A stretch of 64,000 bases of DNA from Burkholderia ubonensis (GCF_001718695.1 NZ_CP013420.1:62001-126000), one strand, 5' to 3'; positions 45,931 through 56,643 are shown, numbered from the stretch's first letter. The notes: a model not told the origin generated them from the letters alone. A program made the numbers and translations.

Positions 45931-48900
45931 ATGTCAGATCCCCGCTTCGTCCATCTTCGCGTCCACTCCGAATTCTCGATTGCCGACGGCATCGTGCGTC
46001 TCGACGACATCGTCAAGGCGGCGGCCGCGGACGGCCAGGGCGCGCTCGCCCTCACCGATCTCGGCAACGCGTTCGGCCTCGTCCGTTTCTACAAGGAAGC
46101 CCGCGGCAAGGGCATCAAGCCGATCGCCGGCTGCGATGTCTGGATCGCCAATCCCGACGATCGCGACAAGCCGTCGCGGCTGCTGCTGCTCGTCAAGGAC
46201 AAGCGCGGCTACCTGAATCTCTGCGAGCTGCTTTCGAAGGCGTGGCTCACGAACCAGTACCGCGGCCGCGCGGAACTCGACGCGAGCTGGCTCGACGGCG
46301 AGCTCGCGCAAGGGCTGCTCGCCCTGTCGGGCGCGCAGCAGGGCGACATCGGCCTCGCGCTCGCGGCCGGCAACGAGGAGGCCGCGCGCCGCCACGCGCA
46401 GCGCTGGGCGAAGATGTTCCCGGGCGGCTTCTACATCGAGCTGCAGCGCTACGGCCAGCCTGGCGCCGAGGCGTACATCCAGCAGGCGGCGACCCTCGCC
46501 GCGGAGCTGAAGCTGCCGGTCGTCGCGACGCACCCGACGCAGTTCATGACCGACGACGATTTCACCGCGCACGAGGCGCGCGTGTGCATTTCGGAAGGCG
46601 ACATCCTCGCGAATCCGCGCCGCCAGAAGCGTTTCACGACCGACCAGTACTTCCGCACGCAGGACGACATGGCCGCGCTGTTCGCCGACCTGCCGTCCGC
46701 GGTCGCGAACACCGTCGAGATCGCGAAGCGCTGCAACCTGACGCTCGAGCTCGGCAAGCCGAAGCTGCCGCTGTTCCCGACGCCGGACGGCATGTCGCTC
46801 GACGACTACCTGATCCAGCTGTCGAAGGAGGGGCTCGAGAAGCGCCTCGTGCAGCTGTATCCGGACGAAGCCGAACGCGACGCGCAGCGCGACACGTATT
46901 ACAAGCGGCTCGAATTCGAGTGCGGGACCATCACGAAGATGGGCTTCCCGGGCTACTTCCTGATCGTTGCCGACTTCATCAACTGGGCGAAGAACAACGG
47001 CGTGCCGGTCGGGCCGGGCCGGGGTTCGGGCGCGGGTTCGCTCGTCGCCTACGCGCTCGGCATCACCGACCTCGATCCGCTGCGCTACAACCTGCTGTTC
47101 GAGCGCTTCCTGAACCCGGAGCGGGTGTCGATGCCCGACTTCGACATCGACTTCTGCCAGCACGGCCGCGATCGCGTGATCCAGTACGTGAAGGAGAAGT
47201 ACGGCGCGGACGCGGTGTCGCAGATCGCCACGTTCGGCACGATGGCCGCGAAGGCGGCCGTGCGCGACATCGGCCGCGTGCTCGACCTCGGCTACATGTT
47301 CACCGACGGCGTCGCGAAGCTGATCCCGTTCAAGCCGGGCAAGCACGTGACGATCGCCGACGCGATGAAGGAGGAGCCGCAGCTCCAGGAGCGCTACGAC
47401 CACGAGGACGAAGTGCACCAGCTGCTCGACCTCGCGCAGCGCGTCGAGGGCCTGACGCGCAACGTCGGGATGCACGCGGGCGGCGTGCTGATTGCGCCCG
47501 GCAAGCTGACCGACTTCTGTCCGCTCTACACGCAGGGCGACGACGGCGGCGTCGTCAGCCAGTACGACAAGGACGACGTCGAAGCGGTCGGCCTCGTGAA
47601 GTTCGACTTTCTGGGCCTCACGACGCTGACGATCCTCGACTGGGCGGAGCGCTATATCCGCCGCCTCGATCCGTCGAAGGCCGACTGGTCGCTCGCGCAG
47701 GTGCCGCTCGACGATGCCGCGTCGTTCCAGATCCTCAAGAAGGCCAACACGGTCGCCGTGTTCCAGCTGGAAAGCCGCGGCATGCAGGGCATGCTGAAGG
47801 ACGCGCAGCCGGACCGCTTCGAGGACATCATCGCGCTCGTGTCGTTGTACCGTCCGGGCCCGATGGACCTGATCCCGAGCTTCTGCGCACGCAAGCACGG
47901 CCGCGAGAAGGTCGACTATCCGGACCCGCGCGTCGAACCCGTCCTGAAAGAGACCTACGGCATCATGGTCTATCAGGAGCAGGTGATGCAGATGGCGCAG
48001 ATCATCGGCGGCTACTCGCTCGGTGGCGCGGACTTGCTGCGCCGCGCGATGGGCAAGAAGAAGCCCGAGGAGATGGCCGAGCATCGCGAGATCTTCGCCG
48101 CGGGCGCCGCGAAGAACGGCCTGTCCCGCGAGAAGTCCGACGAGATCTTCGACCTGATGGAGAAGTTCGCGGGCTACGGCTTCAACAAGTCGCACGCGGC
48201 GGCCTACGCGCTGCTCGCGTACTACACCGCGTGGCTGAAGGCGCACCATCCGGCCGAATTCATGGCGGCCAACATGACGCTCGCGATGGACGACACCGAC
48301 AAGGTGAAGATCCTGTTCGACGATTGCGTCGTGAACAACCTGGCCGTGCTGCCGCCGGACATCAATCAGTCGCATTACCGGTTCGAGCCGGTCGCGGAAG
48401 CCGACGGCAAGCGCTCGCGCACGATCCGCTACGGGCTCGGCGCGGTGAAGGGCAGCGGCCAGAACGCGATCGAGGAAATCCTGCGCGCGCGCGAGGAGAA
48501 GCCGTTCGCCGACCTGTTCGATTTCTGCGAGCGGATCGACCGGCGCGTCGTGAACCGCCGCACGATCGAGGCGCTGATTCGCGCCGGTGCGTTCGATTCG
48601 CTGAACGCGAACCGTGCGCAGCTGCTCGCGTCGGTGCCGCTCGCGATGGAAGCGGCGGACCAGGCCGAGGCGAATGCGATGCAGGCGGGCCTGTTCGACA
48701 TGGGCGCCGAGTCGCCGCATGCGCATGCGCTCGTCGACGAGCCGGCCTGGGACGACAAGCGCCGCCTGCAGGAAGAGAAGGGCGCGCTCGGCTTCTACCT
48801 GTCCGGCCACCTGTTCGATGCGTATCGCGACGAGGTGCGCCGGTTCGTGCGCCAGAAGGTCGGCGAGCTGAAGGAGGGGCGCGACAAGGTCGTGGCCGGC

Positions 48901-49464
48901 ATCATCGCGTCGCTGCGCACGCAGATGACCCAGCGCGGCAAGATGCTGATCGCGCTGCTCGACGACGGCACGGGCCAGTGCGAGATCACGATCTTCAACG
49001 AGCAGTTCGAGGCGAACAAGGCGCTGTTCAAGGAAGACGAGCTGCTGATCGTGCAGGGGCAGGCGCGCAACGATGCGTTCACGGGCGGCATTCGCTTCAC
49101 GGCCGATACCGTGATGGATCTCGAGCGTGCGCGCAGCCGCTATGCGCAGGCCGTGCGGTTGACGATGAACGGCAGTGCGGATGCAGCCGTGCTGCGCCGC
49201 GTGCTCGAGCCGCACGTGTCGAAGGCCGATCCGGCCGCGGCGAACGCCGTCGAAGCACCCGCGCCGCGCGGCGGCGGGCGCGACGGCGGCCGCCGGCAGC
49301 AGGCGCCGCTGCCGAACGGGCTCGCGGTCCAGATCCACTACAGCAATGCGCGTGCGCAAGGCGAGATGCGCCTTGGCGACGCGTGGCGCGTGAGGCCGAG
49401 CGACACGCTGCTCGCGGAGTTGCGCGCGGCGTTCAGTGGCAGCGTGGTCGAAATCACGTATTGA
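45931..49464 (+). CDS. dnaE: DNA polymerase III alpha subunit
   Basis: The 1177-residue protein is the replicative polymerase catalytic subunit. The N-terminal PHP domain starts [16 protein letters not shown]. The palm has [17 protein letters not shown], the metal-binding aspartates at 403, 405 and 407 (MPDFDIDF) and D559 (KFDFLGL). The tail has a helix-hairpin-helix region ([17 protein letters not shown]), an OB fold ([14 protein letters not shown]) and a short C-terminal end (SGSVVEITY). The start is fixed by the family N-terminus [14 protein letters not shown]. It precedes the LPS core genes. Confidence 0.98.
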   Translation: MSDPRFVHLRVHSEFSIADGIVRLDDIVKAAAADGQGALALTDLGNAFGLVRFYKEARGKGIKPIAGCDVWIANPDDRDKPSRLLLLVKDKRGYLNLCELLSKAWLTNQYRGRAELDASWLDGELAQGLLALSGAQQGDIGLALAAGNEEAARRHAQRWAKMFPGGFYIELQRYGQPGAEAYIQQAATLAAELKLPVVATHPTQFMTDDDFTAHEARVCISEGDILANPRRQKRFTTDQYFRTQDDMAALFADLPSAVANTVEIAKRCNLTLELGKPKLPLFPTPDGMSLDDYLIQLSKEGLEKRLVQLYPDEAERDAQRDTYYKRLEFECGTITKMGFPGYFLIVADFINWAKNNGVPVGPGRGSGAGSLVAYALGITDLDPLRYNLLFERFLNPERVSMPDFDIDFCQHGRDRVIQYVKEKYGADAVSQIATFGTMAAKAAVRDIGRVLDLGYMFTDGVAKLIPFKPGKHVTIADAMKEEPQLQERYDHEDEVHQLLDLAQRVEGLTRNVGMHAGGVLIAPGKLTDFCPLYTQGDDGGVVSQYDKDDVEAVGLVKFDFLGLTTLTILDWAERYIRRLDPSKADWSLAQVPLDDAASFQILKKANTVAVFQLESRGMQGMLKDAQPDRFEDIIALVSLYRPGPMDLIPSFCARKHGREKVDYPDPRVEPVLKETYGIMVYQEQVMQMAQIIGGYSLGGADLLRRAMGKKKPEEMAEHREIFAAGAAKNGLSREKSDEIFDLMEKFAGYGFNKSHAAAYALLAYYTAWLKAHHPAEFMAANMTLAMDDTDKVKILFDDCVVNNLAVLPPDINQSHYRFEPVAEADGKRSRTIRYGLGAVKGSGQNAIEEILRAREEKPFADLFDFCERIDRRVVNRRTIEALIRAGAFDSLNANRAQLLASVPLAMEAADQAEANAMQAGLFDMGAESPHAHALVDEPAWDDKRRLQEEKGALGFYLSGHLFDAYRDEVRRFVRQKVGELKEGRDKVVAGIIASLRTQMTQRGKMLIALLDDGTGQCEITIFNEQFEANKALFKEDELLIVQGQARNDAFTGGIRFTADTVMDLERARSRYAQAVRLTMNGSADAAVLRRVLEPHVSKADPAAANAVEAPAPRGGGRDGGRRQQAPLPNGLAVQIHYSNARAQGEMRLGDAWRVRPSDTLLAELRAAFSGSVVEITY

Positions 49465-49602
49465 GCGCGCGGCCGGGCGCAGGCCGCGCGACGCGGGCCG
49501 GCCCCGTCGCACCGGCGTCGGCCGCTGCTTACCACCCCCACCGGCAGATGCAAAATCCTGTACATTGCCAGCCTTGTTTGCCAGCTAGACGGAACGATTG
49601 CC

Positions 49603-50781
49603 GTGGCCCTGTTTTCTTCCGCCCGCCCGCCCAGAACCATTCTCGTCGCCGCGCCGCGCCGTATCGGCGACGTGCTGCTGACGACGCCGCTCGTACGCTC
49701 GCTGAAGGCCCGCTGGCCGGACGCGCAGATCGACATGCTGGTGTTTCGCGGCACCGAGGGCGTGCTCGAGCACAATCCGGACGTGCGCCGCGTGATCGTG
49801 GTCGCGCAGCGCGCCGGGTTTCGCGAGCGGCTGCGCGACGCGCTGTCGATGTGGCGTCGCTACGATCTCGCGTGCGCGGCGCTGAGCTCCGACCGGCCGC
49901 GCTTCTATAGCTGGTTCGCGGGCCGCAAGCGGGTCGGCCTCGTCGATCCCGAGCGCGTCACGTGGCTGACGCGAATGATGCTGAACGGGATCGCCATCAA
50001 CCATCACCAATCCGCGCATACCGTCGTCAGCACGCTCGCGCTCGCCCCCGTGATCGGCATCGAGCCGGTTTCCGAGGTCGTCGCGCCCGGCATCGGCGAC
50101 GACCCCGCGCGGCGCGCCCGTTTCGACGCGCTGCTCGCCGAGTCGCCCGCGGTGCGCGACGGCAAGCCGCTCGTCGTTCTGCATCCGTATCCGATGTTCC
50201 GCTACAAGCAATGGCGGCTCGACGGCTGGGTCGAGATGATCGACTGGTTGCGCGGGCACGGCTTCGCGGTCGCGCTGTCGGGCGGTCCGGCCGACGGCGA
50301 GCGCGAGTATGCGGCGCGCGTCGCGGCCGAGGCGGGCGGCGACGTGCTGAATCTCGTCGGCCGCCTGACCTTCGGCGAGAGCGCGGAACTCGTGCGGCGC
50401 GCGCGGCTGTTCATCGGTCCCGACACGGGCGCAACGCACGTCGCCGCGGCGACCGGCACCGACACGATCGCCCTGTTCGGGCCGTCCGATCCGGTGCGCT
50501 GGGGGCCATGGCCGCAGCACTGGCCCGCGACCGAGAACCCGTGGCCGCTGCGCGGCTCGGGGCGGCACGGGAACGTCTGGCTGCTGCAGGGCGAAGGCGA
50601 TTGCGTGCCGTGCCGGCATGAGGGATGCGAGCGCCACGTCGACAGCCGCAGCGACTGCCTCGTCAACCTGGGCGCGCGGCGCGTGAAGGCCGCGGCGGCC
50701 GAAATGCTCGGGCTGAATCCGCCGGACCCGGCGGGTGTGATCATCGATACGTCGCGGCTCGATCGGGCGCGTCGGGACTGA
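49603..50781 (+). CDS. GT9-family heptosyltransferase-like glycosyltransferase
   Basis: This 392-residue protein starts at GTG. The GT-B fold of family 9 is shown by RTILVAAPRRIGDVLLTTPL at the N-terminus, VVLHPYPMFRYKQWRLDGWV at the start of the second domain, and the sugar-nucleotide binding LFIGPDTGATHVAAATGTDT. GT9 enzymes add heptose or other sugars to the LPS inner core. The cysteines in the C-terminal region (DCVPCRHEGC) are unusual. It lies in the dnaE-msbA interval with the other core genes but in the opposite direction to the ligase and GT2 genes. Confidence 0.88.
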   Translation: MALFSSARPPRTILVAAPRRIGDVLLTTPLVRSLKARWPDAQIDMLVFRGTEGVLEHNPDVRRVIVVAQRAGFRERLRDALSMWRRYDLACAALSSDRPRFYSWFAGRKRVGLVDPERVTWLTRMMLNGIAINHHQSAHTVVSTLALAPVIGIEPVSEVVAPGIGDDPARRARFDALLAESPAVRDGKPLVVLHPYPMFRYKQWRLDGWVEMIDWLRGHGFAVALSGGPADGEREYAARVAAEAGGDVLNLVGRLTFGESAELVRRARLFIGPDTGATHVAAATGTDTIALFGPSDPVRWGPWPQHWPATENPWPLRGSGRHGNVWLLQGEGDCVPCRHEGCERHVDSRSDCLVNLGARRVKAAAAEMLGLNPPDPAGVIIDTSRLDRARRD

Positions 50782-50874
50782 CGCGTACCAGCCGCACGGT
50801 TTACAGAGCTGAATACGGGCGGCGACGCACGCGTGCCGCCGTACACGAGACGGTGCGGCAGGCGACTCCGTGAC

Positions 50875-50964
50875 CGCCAGTCGCCAGTCGCCAGTCGCCA
50901 GCCGCCCAGCCGCCCAGCCGCCCAGCCGCCCAGCCGCCCAGCCGCCCAGCCGCCCAGCCGCCCA
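50875..50964. repeat. Compound tandem repeat: 7-bp CGCCAGT x3 then 8-bp GCCGCCCA x8
   Basis: Three CGCCAGT units (50875-50895) run into eight perfect GCCGCCCA units (50901-50964). The array ends 4 bp before the stop codon of the O-antigen ligase-like gene, in its 3' flank. It is non-coding in all likely gene frames. Confidence 0.9.
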
Positions 50965-50967
50965 GCC

Positions 50968-52254
50968 TCAGGCGCTGCGCCGCAGCGCCGCCGTCTCGCG
51001 CGGCAGCGTGTCGCTGCGCGCCGCGCCGCAGCCGAGCAGGATGCCCGCGAGCAGCACGATCAGGTGGCCTTCGGCGAAGTCGAGCAGCAGCGAATTCGCG
51101 ACGCTGCCGATCGTGAAGATCGCGAGCCACGCGAGCAGCAGGTGCCGCGAGCGCGGATCGAGCGCGAGGCTGCCGCGCGCGATCTGCACGATCAGGTTGA
51201 CGAACAGCAGCAGGCCGAGCGTGCCGAGCTGGACGGCCATCAGCAGGTATTCGTTGTGCGGATTCGACGTGAGCTGCCCTTCGGCGGCGCTCTTGCCGGC
51301 CGCCAGCTTCTGGAATTCGAACTCGAGGCCGCCCGCGCCGTAGCCGATCACCGGCCGCGCGCGATACAGCTCGAGCCCCTTCTTGTACCACTCGAGCCGC
51401 AGCCCGGTCGACGTGACGGCATCGTTCTGCCGGTACTGCTGCACTTCGGAGACGACCTTCGTGAGCCGGCCGTTGTGCACGGTACAAGCAGCGGCGACGA
51501 GCGCGGCGCCCGCCAGCACCAGCGCGCCCGCGGCGAGGCCCGCGCGCAGCGGCGACTGCCTGCGCAGCACGAGCAGGCAGCGCACGGCGACGACGCCGAT
51601 CAGCAGCAGCGCGATCAGCTGGCCCGTGCGCCCTTGCAGCATCACGAACACGTATGCCAGCGACCACGCGGCGATGCCCGCGCAGGCGGCGCGCGTCAGC
51701 GCCGTGCGCGCCGACAGCGCGAGATCGGCCGCCTGGTAGAACAGCAGCGCGCCGAACATGCCGGCCGCGATGTGGTTCTTGAACACCCACGCGCGCGAGA
51801 CCGGCAAGTCGGCCGCGTGCGCGGGCCCGATCGCGGTCAGTCCGAGATAGTTGGTCGTCGACAGCAGGAGGATCACGCACAGCGTGCCGAACCAGCAGCG
51901 CCGCACGATCGGCGCCCAGTTCGCCGCACGGCGGAACGCGATTACCGCAAACGGCAGCAACAGCAGCTTGTCGTATTTCGCAACCCAGCTCCATGCCTTG
52001 TCGTGCGGCGCGACCGTATACGCGACGCTCGCGGCCAGCGCGGCGAGCACGAGCAGCGCAGCGAGCGATGCGGGGTGGGTGACGAACGAGCGCAGATTGC
52101 GCCAGAACTCGGGCGTGACGACGAGCGTGACCGCGAACAGCGCGCAGAACACGTTGGTCAGCGCGGTCGACACGGGCACCATGCACAGCGCGGCGACGGC
52201 GAATGCGCGGGCGGCGGCCAGGCGCCGCGGCGCGGGGGCGGAAAATGATGGCAT
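50968..52254 (-). CDS. waaL: O-antigen ligase-like membrane protein
   Basis: The 428-residue polytopic protein has about eleven hydrophobic segments and the Wzy_C/WaaL ligase signatures. These are a large periplasmic loop (from about residue 260 with RLEWYKKGLELYRARPVIGY) and the histidine-containing NPHNEYLLMAVQLGTLGLL, plus LQGRTGQLIALL with a conserved arginine. WaaL transfers polymerised O-antigen to the lipid A core at the periplasmic face. Its position among core glycosyltransferases agrees; an O-linked oligosaccharyltransferase of the same superfamily is the main alternative. The stop abuts an octamer minisatellite. Confidence 0.82.
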   Translation of the reverse strand: MPSFSAPAPRRLAAARAFAVAALCMVPVSTALTNVFCALFAVTLVVTPEFWRNLRSFVTHPASLAALLVLAALAASVAYTVAPHDKAWSWVAKYDKLLLLPFAVIAFRRAANWAPIVRRCWFGTLCVILLLSTTNYLGLTAIGPAHAADLPVSRAWVFKNHIAAGMFGALLFYQAADLALSARTALTRAACAGIAAWSLAYVFVMLQGRTGQLIALLLIGVVAVRCLLVLRRQSPLRAGLAAGALVLAGAALVAAACTVHNGRLTKVVSEVQQYRQNDAVTSTGLRLEWYKKGLELYRARPVIGYGAGGLEFEFQKLAAGKSAAEGQLTSNPHNEYLLMAVQLGTLGLLLFVNLIVQIARGSLALDPRSRHLLLAWLAIFTIGSVANSLLLDFAEGHLIVLLAGILLGCGAARSDTLPRETAALRRSA

Positions 52255-52387
52255 CGGAACCTGTCGGTTGGGCCGGTGGCGGCACGCAGCACGGTGCCGC
52301 CCGCCGTGCGTCCCGGCAGCGGGGCCGGGACAAACCGCAAAGTATACGCGAACCGCCGGGCGTTTCCGGACGGTTGACGGGGTCCGA

Positions 52388-53230
52388 TCAGCTGAACGCC
52401 CGCTTGATCCGCGAGCGCAGCAGCGCGCGTTTCAGGCCGCCAACGACAGCCGGCGTATCGAGCGCGACGCGCGTGCCGGCCGGTTCGCCGCGATGCAGGT
52501 AGTAGCGGTCGAAGGTTGCCTGCGTCATCCCCCATTTGTTGAGGAACTGGCGGCGTCCGTCGTTCTTGACGATCTTGCCGGTGCTCTTCTGCTGGAAGTG
52601 GTAGACGAGGCTGTCGCCGGCGCCGAGGAAGATCCGGCAGCCGGCGTCCCAGAATTTCATCGAGAAGTCGTTGTCGCTGCTCATGCCGGGCGACAGCTCG
52701 CTGCTGTAGCCGCCGATGCGGTTCCACCAGTCGCGGTGCACGAGCGTGGGCGGCCAGGTCGAGCCGAGCCAGTCGGCGCGCGCGAGCTTCGGCGCGGCCG
52801 CGACGAGTCCCGCCGCGTCGAAATGCTCGGCGTCCCGGCCGAAATCGCCGACCACGACACACGGGTTGCGCGTGTCGACCGGCTCGACCATCGTGCCGGA
52901 CAGCATGAACAGGTCGGTCGGCATCTGCTCGATGCGCCGCACGAGCGCGGCATCCCAGCCGGGAAGGCAATACATGTCGTCGTTCATGTAGACGACATAG
53001 TCGCGCGTCGCGCGCGCCGCGGCGAGGTTCACCGCGTGGCAGATGCCGATGTTCGCCGGCGACGCCGTGTGCTCGATGCCTTCGCTGCGCACCCAGTCGA
53101 GCGTGCCGTCCGAGCCGTCGTTCACGTGCACGATGATCTGGTGCTCGTGCGCGGAGTGGCGGCGCAGGCTGTCGACGACAAGCTTGAGGTACGGCAGGTT
53201 GTTCCAGGTCGGGATGATGATGGAGAACAT
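52388..53230 (-). CDS. Family 2 glycosyltransferase
   Basis: The 280-residue GT-A enzyme starts MFSIIIPTWNNLPYLKLVVD. It has the nucleotide-sugar binding IIVHVNDGSDGTLDW, the DXD-type YVVYMNDDMYCLPGWD, and SDNDFSMKFWDAGCRIFLGA in the acceptor region. It would add a sugar to LPS core or a related glycan in the cytosol. The start at 53230 is chosen because the opening strand of GT2 begins there, although the frame remains open upstream. The distance to the next GT2 gene is 131 bp. Confidence 0.87.
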   Translation of the reverse strand: MFSIIIPTWNNLPYLKLVVDSLRRHSAHEHQIIVHVNDGSDGTLDWVRSEGIEHTASPANIGICHAVNLAAARATRDYVVYMNDDMYCLPGWDAALVRRIEQMPTDLFMLSGTMVEPVDTRNPCVVVGDFGRDAEHFDAAGLVAAAPKLARADWLGSTWPPTLVHRDWWNRIGGYSSELSPGMSSDNDFSMKFWDAGCRIFLGAGDSLVYHFQQKSTGKIVKNDGRRQFLNKWGMTQATFDRYYLHRGEPAGTRVALDTPAVVGGLKRALLRSRIKRAFS

Positions 53231-53361
53231 GGCGGTCGGATTCGGTGGTCGTCGTGTCGGGCGGCGCGGCCGCGTGGGCACGCACGCCGCGCGGGCAGGC
53301 CGGCATTGTAACGCCCGGCGGGGCGGGCGCCGCCGGCGGCGCAGCGGCGGATGAGCCGGCG

Positions 53362-54114
53362 TCAGCGCGCCGGCTCGTGGCCGAGCTTCAGGAAACGGTA
53401 GTAGACGGTCTCCGCGTTGAAGATCGCGATCATGAATCCCGCGCGCCCGTCGAGAAAGCCGCGCCGGAGCACGTAAGTGCGCAGGAACGCCCACGCGCCG
53501 CGCGCGAGCGCCTTGCCGAAGCCGCCGCGCTGGCCGGCCGCGCGGCGCTGGCGCGCGCCGGCCGTCGAGTACGCGTCGAGCTTGCGCACGACGGTCTCGA
53601 AATCCTCGTACGAGTAGTGCATCAGCTTGCCGGACAGGCGCTGCGCGGGCGTGTCGAACACGAGCCGCTCGTGCACGAGATCGTCGGAGAAGCGTGCGCT
53701 GCCGCGGCGGAACAGGCGCGGCACCCAGTCCGGATACCAGCCGCTGTGGCGGACCCACTGGCCGCAGAAGCTCGACAGCCGGTCGAGCGCATAGACTTGC
53801 GCGGCCGGCGTCCGGATCGCGGCGCGGATCGATTGCGCGAGTTCGGGGCTGACGATCTCGTCGGTGTCGAGCGACAGGATCCAGTCGGTGGCCAGCGCGT
53901 CGAGCGCGCGGTTCTTCTGCGGGCCGAAGCCGGGCCAGTCGCGCGCGACGATCACGCGCGCGCCGTGCGCCTGCGCGATCGCGACGGTGTCGTCGGTGCT
54001 GCCGCCGTCGATCACGACGATGTCGTCGGCGAAGGCCAGCGCATCGAGGCATTGCGCGAGCCGCGCGGACGCGTTGAGGGCGATGAGAGCGACGCCGAGG
54101 GTGGGTTCTGCCAT
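53362..54114 (-). CDS. waaE: WaaE/KdtX-like family 2 glycosyltransferase
   Basis: The 250-residue protein matches the WaaE-type LPS core glucosyltransferases. It has GVALIALNASARLAQCLDAL, the donor-binding DDIVVIDGGSTDDTVAIA, FGPQKNRALDALATDWILSL with the catalytic-type DTDEIVSPELA, and VHERLVFDTPAQRLSGKLMHY in the acceptor half. WaaE adds beta-1,4-glucose to inner-core heptose I in several enterobacteria; the exact linkage here is inferred. It is divergent from msbA with 179 bp between the starts. Confidence 0.85.
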   Translation of the reverse strand: MAEPTLGVALIALNASARLAQCLDALAFADDIVVIDGGSTDDTVAIAQAHGARVIVARDWPGFGPQKNRALDALATDWILSLDTDEIVSPELAQSIRAAIRTPAAQVYALDRLSSFCGQWVRHSGWYPDWVPRLFRRGSARFSDDLVHERLVFDTPAQRLSGKLMHYSYEDFETVVRKLDAYSTAGARQRRAAGQRGGFGKALARGAWAFLRTYVLRRGFLDGRAGFMIAIFNAETVYYRFLKLGHEPAR

Positions 54115-54199
54115 GAAATCGTCGAAGCTGCGGGTGGAACGGTGTGCGGCAGTATACCCGCGGCCCGGCGGCCGGCCGTGCCGGCAAGGGTGGTGCGGC

Positions 54200-54205
54200 T
54201 ATAAT
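54200..54205 (+). promoter_or_regulatory. -10 hexamer of msbA
   Basis: A perfect TATAAT (54200-54205) sits in the msbA/waaE divergent spacer. Transcription would start near 54212, giving a leader of about 80 bases. No clear -35 is visible. Confidence 0.5.
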
Positions 54206-54293
54206 ATCGGGCCTTTTCGGCACCCGCCCGGCGGGGTCGGAGTTCCGGTCGAAACCCGCCCGGGCGCCGCGCCGCGGCTCAAGAAGGATTGCC

Positions 54294-56075
54294 TTGGAAA
54301 CCCAGAACACTCTTCGCAAATCGCTGAACGCCGGCGGCACGTCGCCGGTCACGGTCTTCAAGCGCCTGTGGCCGTACATCAAGCCGCTCCTCGGCATCGT
54401 GCTGCTCGCCGTCGTCACGATGGGCGTCGTCGCGGCGACGGAGGCCGGGATTCCGGCGCTGCTCAAGCCGCTCCTCGACCACGGTTTCGGCGCGCACGGC
54501 AGCGACCGCGCGAAGTGGTACGTGCCGGTCGCGGTGATCGGCCTCGCGCTCGTGCGCGGCGTGTCGCAGTACGCGTCGGGTTACCTGCTCAGCTACGTAT
54601 CGAACCGCATCCTGCTGCAGCTGCGCCTGGAGATGTTCCAGCGGATGATCCATACGAGCGCGTCGTTCTTCCAGCGCGAGACCGCGAGCACGGTGATCAA
54701 TGCGATCGTCTTCGAGGTGAACCAGATTCTCTCGGTGCTGACGGGCGTGATGGTCACGCTCGTGCGCGACTCGATGACGGTGATCTTCCTGCTCGGCTAC
54801 CTGTTCTACCTGAACTGGCGGCTCACGCTGATCGTCGCGGTGATCCTGCCGGGCATCGGCTGGCTCGTCAGCAAGATCAACCGCCGGCTGCGCCGCCTGA
54901 ACCGCGAGCACCAGACGCTCACGAACGAGCTGTCGTACATCGTCGAGGAGACGGTCGGCGGCTACAAGGTCGTCAAGGTGCATAACGGCGAGCCGTACGA
55001 AATCGACCGCTTTACCGCGATGAGCAAGCGCCTGCGCGGCTATGCGATGCGGATGACGGTGTCGGGCGGCCTCGCGCAGCCGATCACGCAGTTTCTCGCG
55101 TCGATCGCGCTGGCGGTCGTGATCACGATCGCGGTCTTTCAATCGTCGAACGACCAGACGACGGTCGGCGGCTTCGTGGCGTTCGTGACGTCGATGCTGC
55201 TGGTGATCTCGCCGCTCAAGCACCTGATCGACGTGAACCAGCCGCTGCAGCGCGGGATGACGGCCGCCGAGCTGATCTTCGGCCTGATCGACGAGCCGGC
55301 CGAGCCGAGCGGCGGCGGGCGGCCGCTCGCGAACGCGCGCGGCGAAATCGAGTTCCGCGGCGTGACGTTCGACTACGGCGCGGCCGAGCGGCCGACGCTC
55401 GACCGGATCTCGTTCAAGGTCGCGCCGGGCGAGATGGTCGCGCTTGCGGGGCCGTCCGGCAGCGGCAAGACGACGCTCGTGAACCTGCTGCCGCGCTTCT
55501 TCGATCCGACCGGCGGCTCGGTTCTGCTCGACGGCGTGCCGATCGCCGACTACGACATCCATGCGCTGCGCAGCCAGATGGCGATGGTGAGCCAGGACGT
55601 CGTGCTGTTCAACGACACGATCGCCGCGAACGTCGCCTACGGACAGACGCCGGATCGCGCGCGCGTGCAGGCGGCGCTCGAGGCGGCGAACCTCGCGGAC
55701 GCGGTCGCCGCGATGCCCGACGGGCTGGATACGGTCGTCGGCGGCAACGGGATGCGCTTGTCCGGCGGCCAGCGCCAGCGTCTCGCGATCGCGCGTGCGA
55801 TCTACAAGGACGCGCCGATCCTGATCCTCGACGAAGCCACGTCGGCGCTGGATTCCGAATCGGAACGCCACGTGCAGGCGGCGCTCGAGCGGCTGATGGA
55901 AGGCCGCACGACGCTCGTGATCGCGCATCGGCTGTCGACGATCGAGCGCGCCGACCGCATCCTCGTGCTCGAAGCCGGCAAGATCGCCGAAGAGGGCACC
56001 CACGACGAACTGCTGCGACACGGCGGCCTGTACGCGCACCTGCACCGCATCCAGTACCAGCAACAGGCGGCCTGA
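54294..56075 (+). CDS. msbA: Lipid A export ATP-binding/permease protein MsbA
   Basis: Read from a TTG start with AAGGA at 54284-54288, the protein has 593 residues. The six-helix transmembrane domain (about 20-310) is followed by an ATPase domain with Walker A ([17 protein letters not shown], near 386), the signature [16 protein letters not shown], Walker B ([15 protein letters not shown]) and the H-loop IAHRLSTIE. MsbA flips lipid A-core across the inner membrane using ATP. The in-frame sequence before the TTG is not MsbA-like and no closer ATG fits the family length, so the TTG is preferred. It closes the LPS core cluster. Confidence 0.93.
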   Translation: METQNTLRKSLNAGGTSPVTVFKRLWPYIKPLLGIVLLAVVTMGVVAATEAGIPALLKPLLDHGFGAHGSDRAKWYVPVAVIGLALVRGVSQYASGYLLSYVSNRILLQLRLEMFQRMIHTSASFFQRETASTVINAIVFEVNQILSVLTGVMVTLVRDSMTVIFLLGYLFYLNWRLTLIVAVILPGIGWLVSKINRRLRRLNREHQTLTNELSYIVEETVGGYKVVKVHNGEPYEIDRFTAMSKRLRGYAMRMTVSGGLAQPITQFLASIALAVVITIAVFQSSNDQTTVGGFVAFVTSMLLVISPLKHLIDVNQPLQRGMTAAELIFGLIDEPAEPSGGGRPLANARGEIEFRGVTFDYGAAERPTLDRISFKVAPGEMVALAGPSGSGKTTLVNLLPRFFDPTGGSVLLDGVPIADYDIHALRSQMAMVSQDVVLFNDTIAANVAYGQTPDRARVQAALEAANLADAVAAMPDGLDTVVGGNGMRLSGGQRQRLAIARAIYKDAPILILDEATSALDSESERHVQAALERLMEGRTTLVIAHRLSTIERADRILVLEAGKIAEEGTHDELLRHGGLYAHLHRIQYQQQAA

Positions 56076-56176
56076 CGTTCGACACATGCCCCGTGCGCCC
56101 CGCGTGCCATGTGCTAGCCTTGATCGTGCAGGCCCGGTTGTTTCCTGTTCGGCATGACGACACGGAGGGAAGAACG

Positions 56177-56569
56177 ATGACGAAGATGCACGGGATGATG
56201 CTGGCCGCGCTGGTCGCGGCAGGTTTCGCGGCGCCGGCCGCGATGGCGCAAGGTCACGGGAACCAGGGCAACTACGGCGATCACGGCGGCCCCGGCATGC
56301 ACCGCGGCCACGGCCCGAAGCACATGCCGCCCGGTCAGGCGATGCATCGCGACGACGACGTACCGCCGCGCTGGGCCGATCAGCCTCGCCGCGACTGGCA
56401 CCGGGGCGACCGGCTGCCGCCCGAATTCCGCGATCGCCAGTACGTCGTCGACGATTGGCGCGGCTACCATCTGAGCGCGCCACCGCGCGGCTATCAGTGG
56501 GTCGGCGTCGGCGGCGATTATCTGCTCGTGCAGATCGGCTCGGGCATCGTGTTGCGGGTCGGCCCCTAA
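56177..56569 (+). CDS. RcnB-family periplasmic protein
   Basis: The 130-residue precursor has a signal peptide (MTKMHGMMLAALVAAGFAAP, cleavage near AMA). A His/Gly/Pro-rich segment (GHGNQGNYGDHGGPGMHRGH) leads into the RcnB domain with RGDRLPPEFRDRQYVVDDWR and GYQWVGVGGDYLLVQIGSGI. RcnB modulates nickel/cobalt export in E. coli; here the histidine-rich part could bind metals, but no rcnA is near. It is monocistronic, 101 bp after msbA. Confidence 0.85.
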   Translation: MTKMHGMMLAALVAAGFAAPAAMAQGHGNQGNYGDHGGPGMHRGHGPKHMPPGQAMHRDDDVPPRWADQPRRDWHRGDRLPPEFRDRQYVVDDWRGYHLSAPPRGYQWVGVGGDYLLVQIGSGIVLRVGP

Positions 56570-56643
56570 CCGTTTCGCCCGATCGCTGCCGCACCAGGCT
56601 GCCGGGGCCGGCGCCCCGGCGATCGCCTCGCGTGCGGCCGGAC

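Noticed and set aside
49466..49490. GC-rich hairpin after dnaE as terminator
   Set aside because: CGCGCGGCC/GGCCGCGCG can pair but there is no T-run, and such hairpins are common in this DNA.
45934..49512. A 1192-codon open frame antisense to dnaE and a 1667-codon open frame overlapping it on the plus strand
   Set aside because: These are Arg/His/Asp-rich shadow frames of a certain gene in GC-rich DNA, without family resemblance or start signals.
50801..52333. Open frame reading through the octamer array with LGGWAAGR repeats
   Set aside because: It is out of frame with the O-antigen ligase and the repeat peptide arises only from the minisatellite; not a plausible protein.
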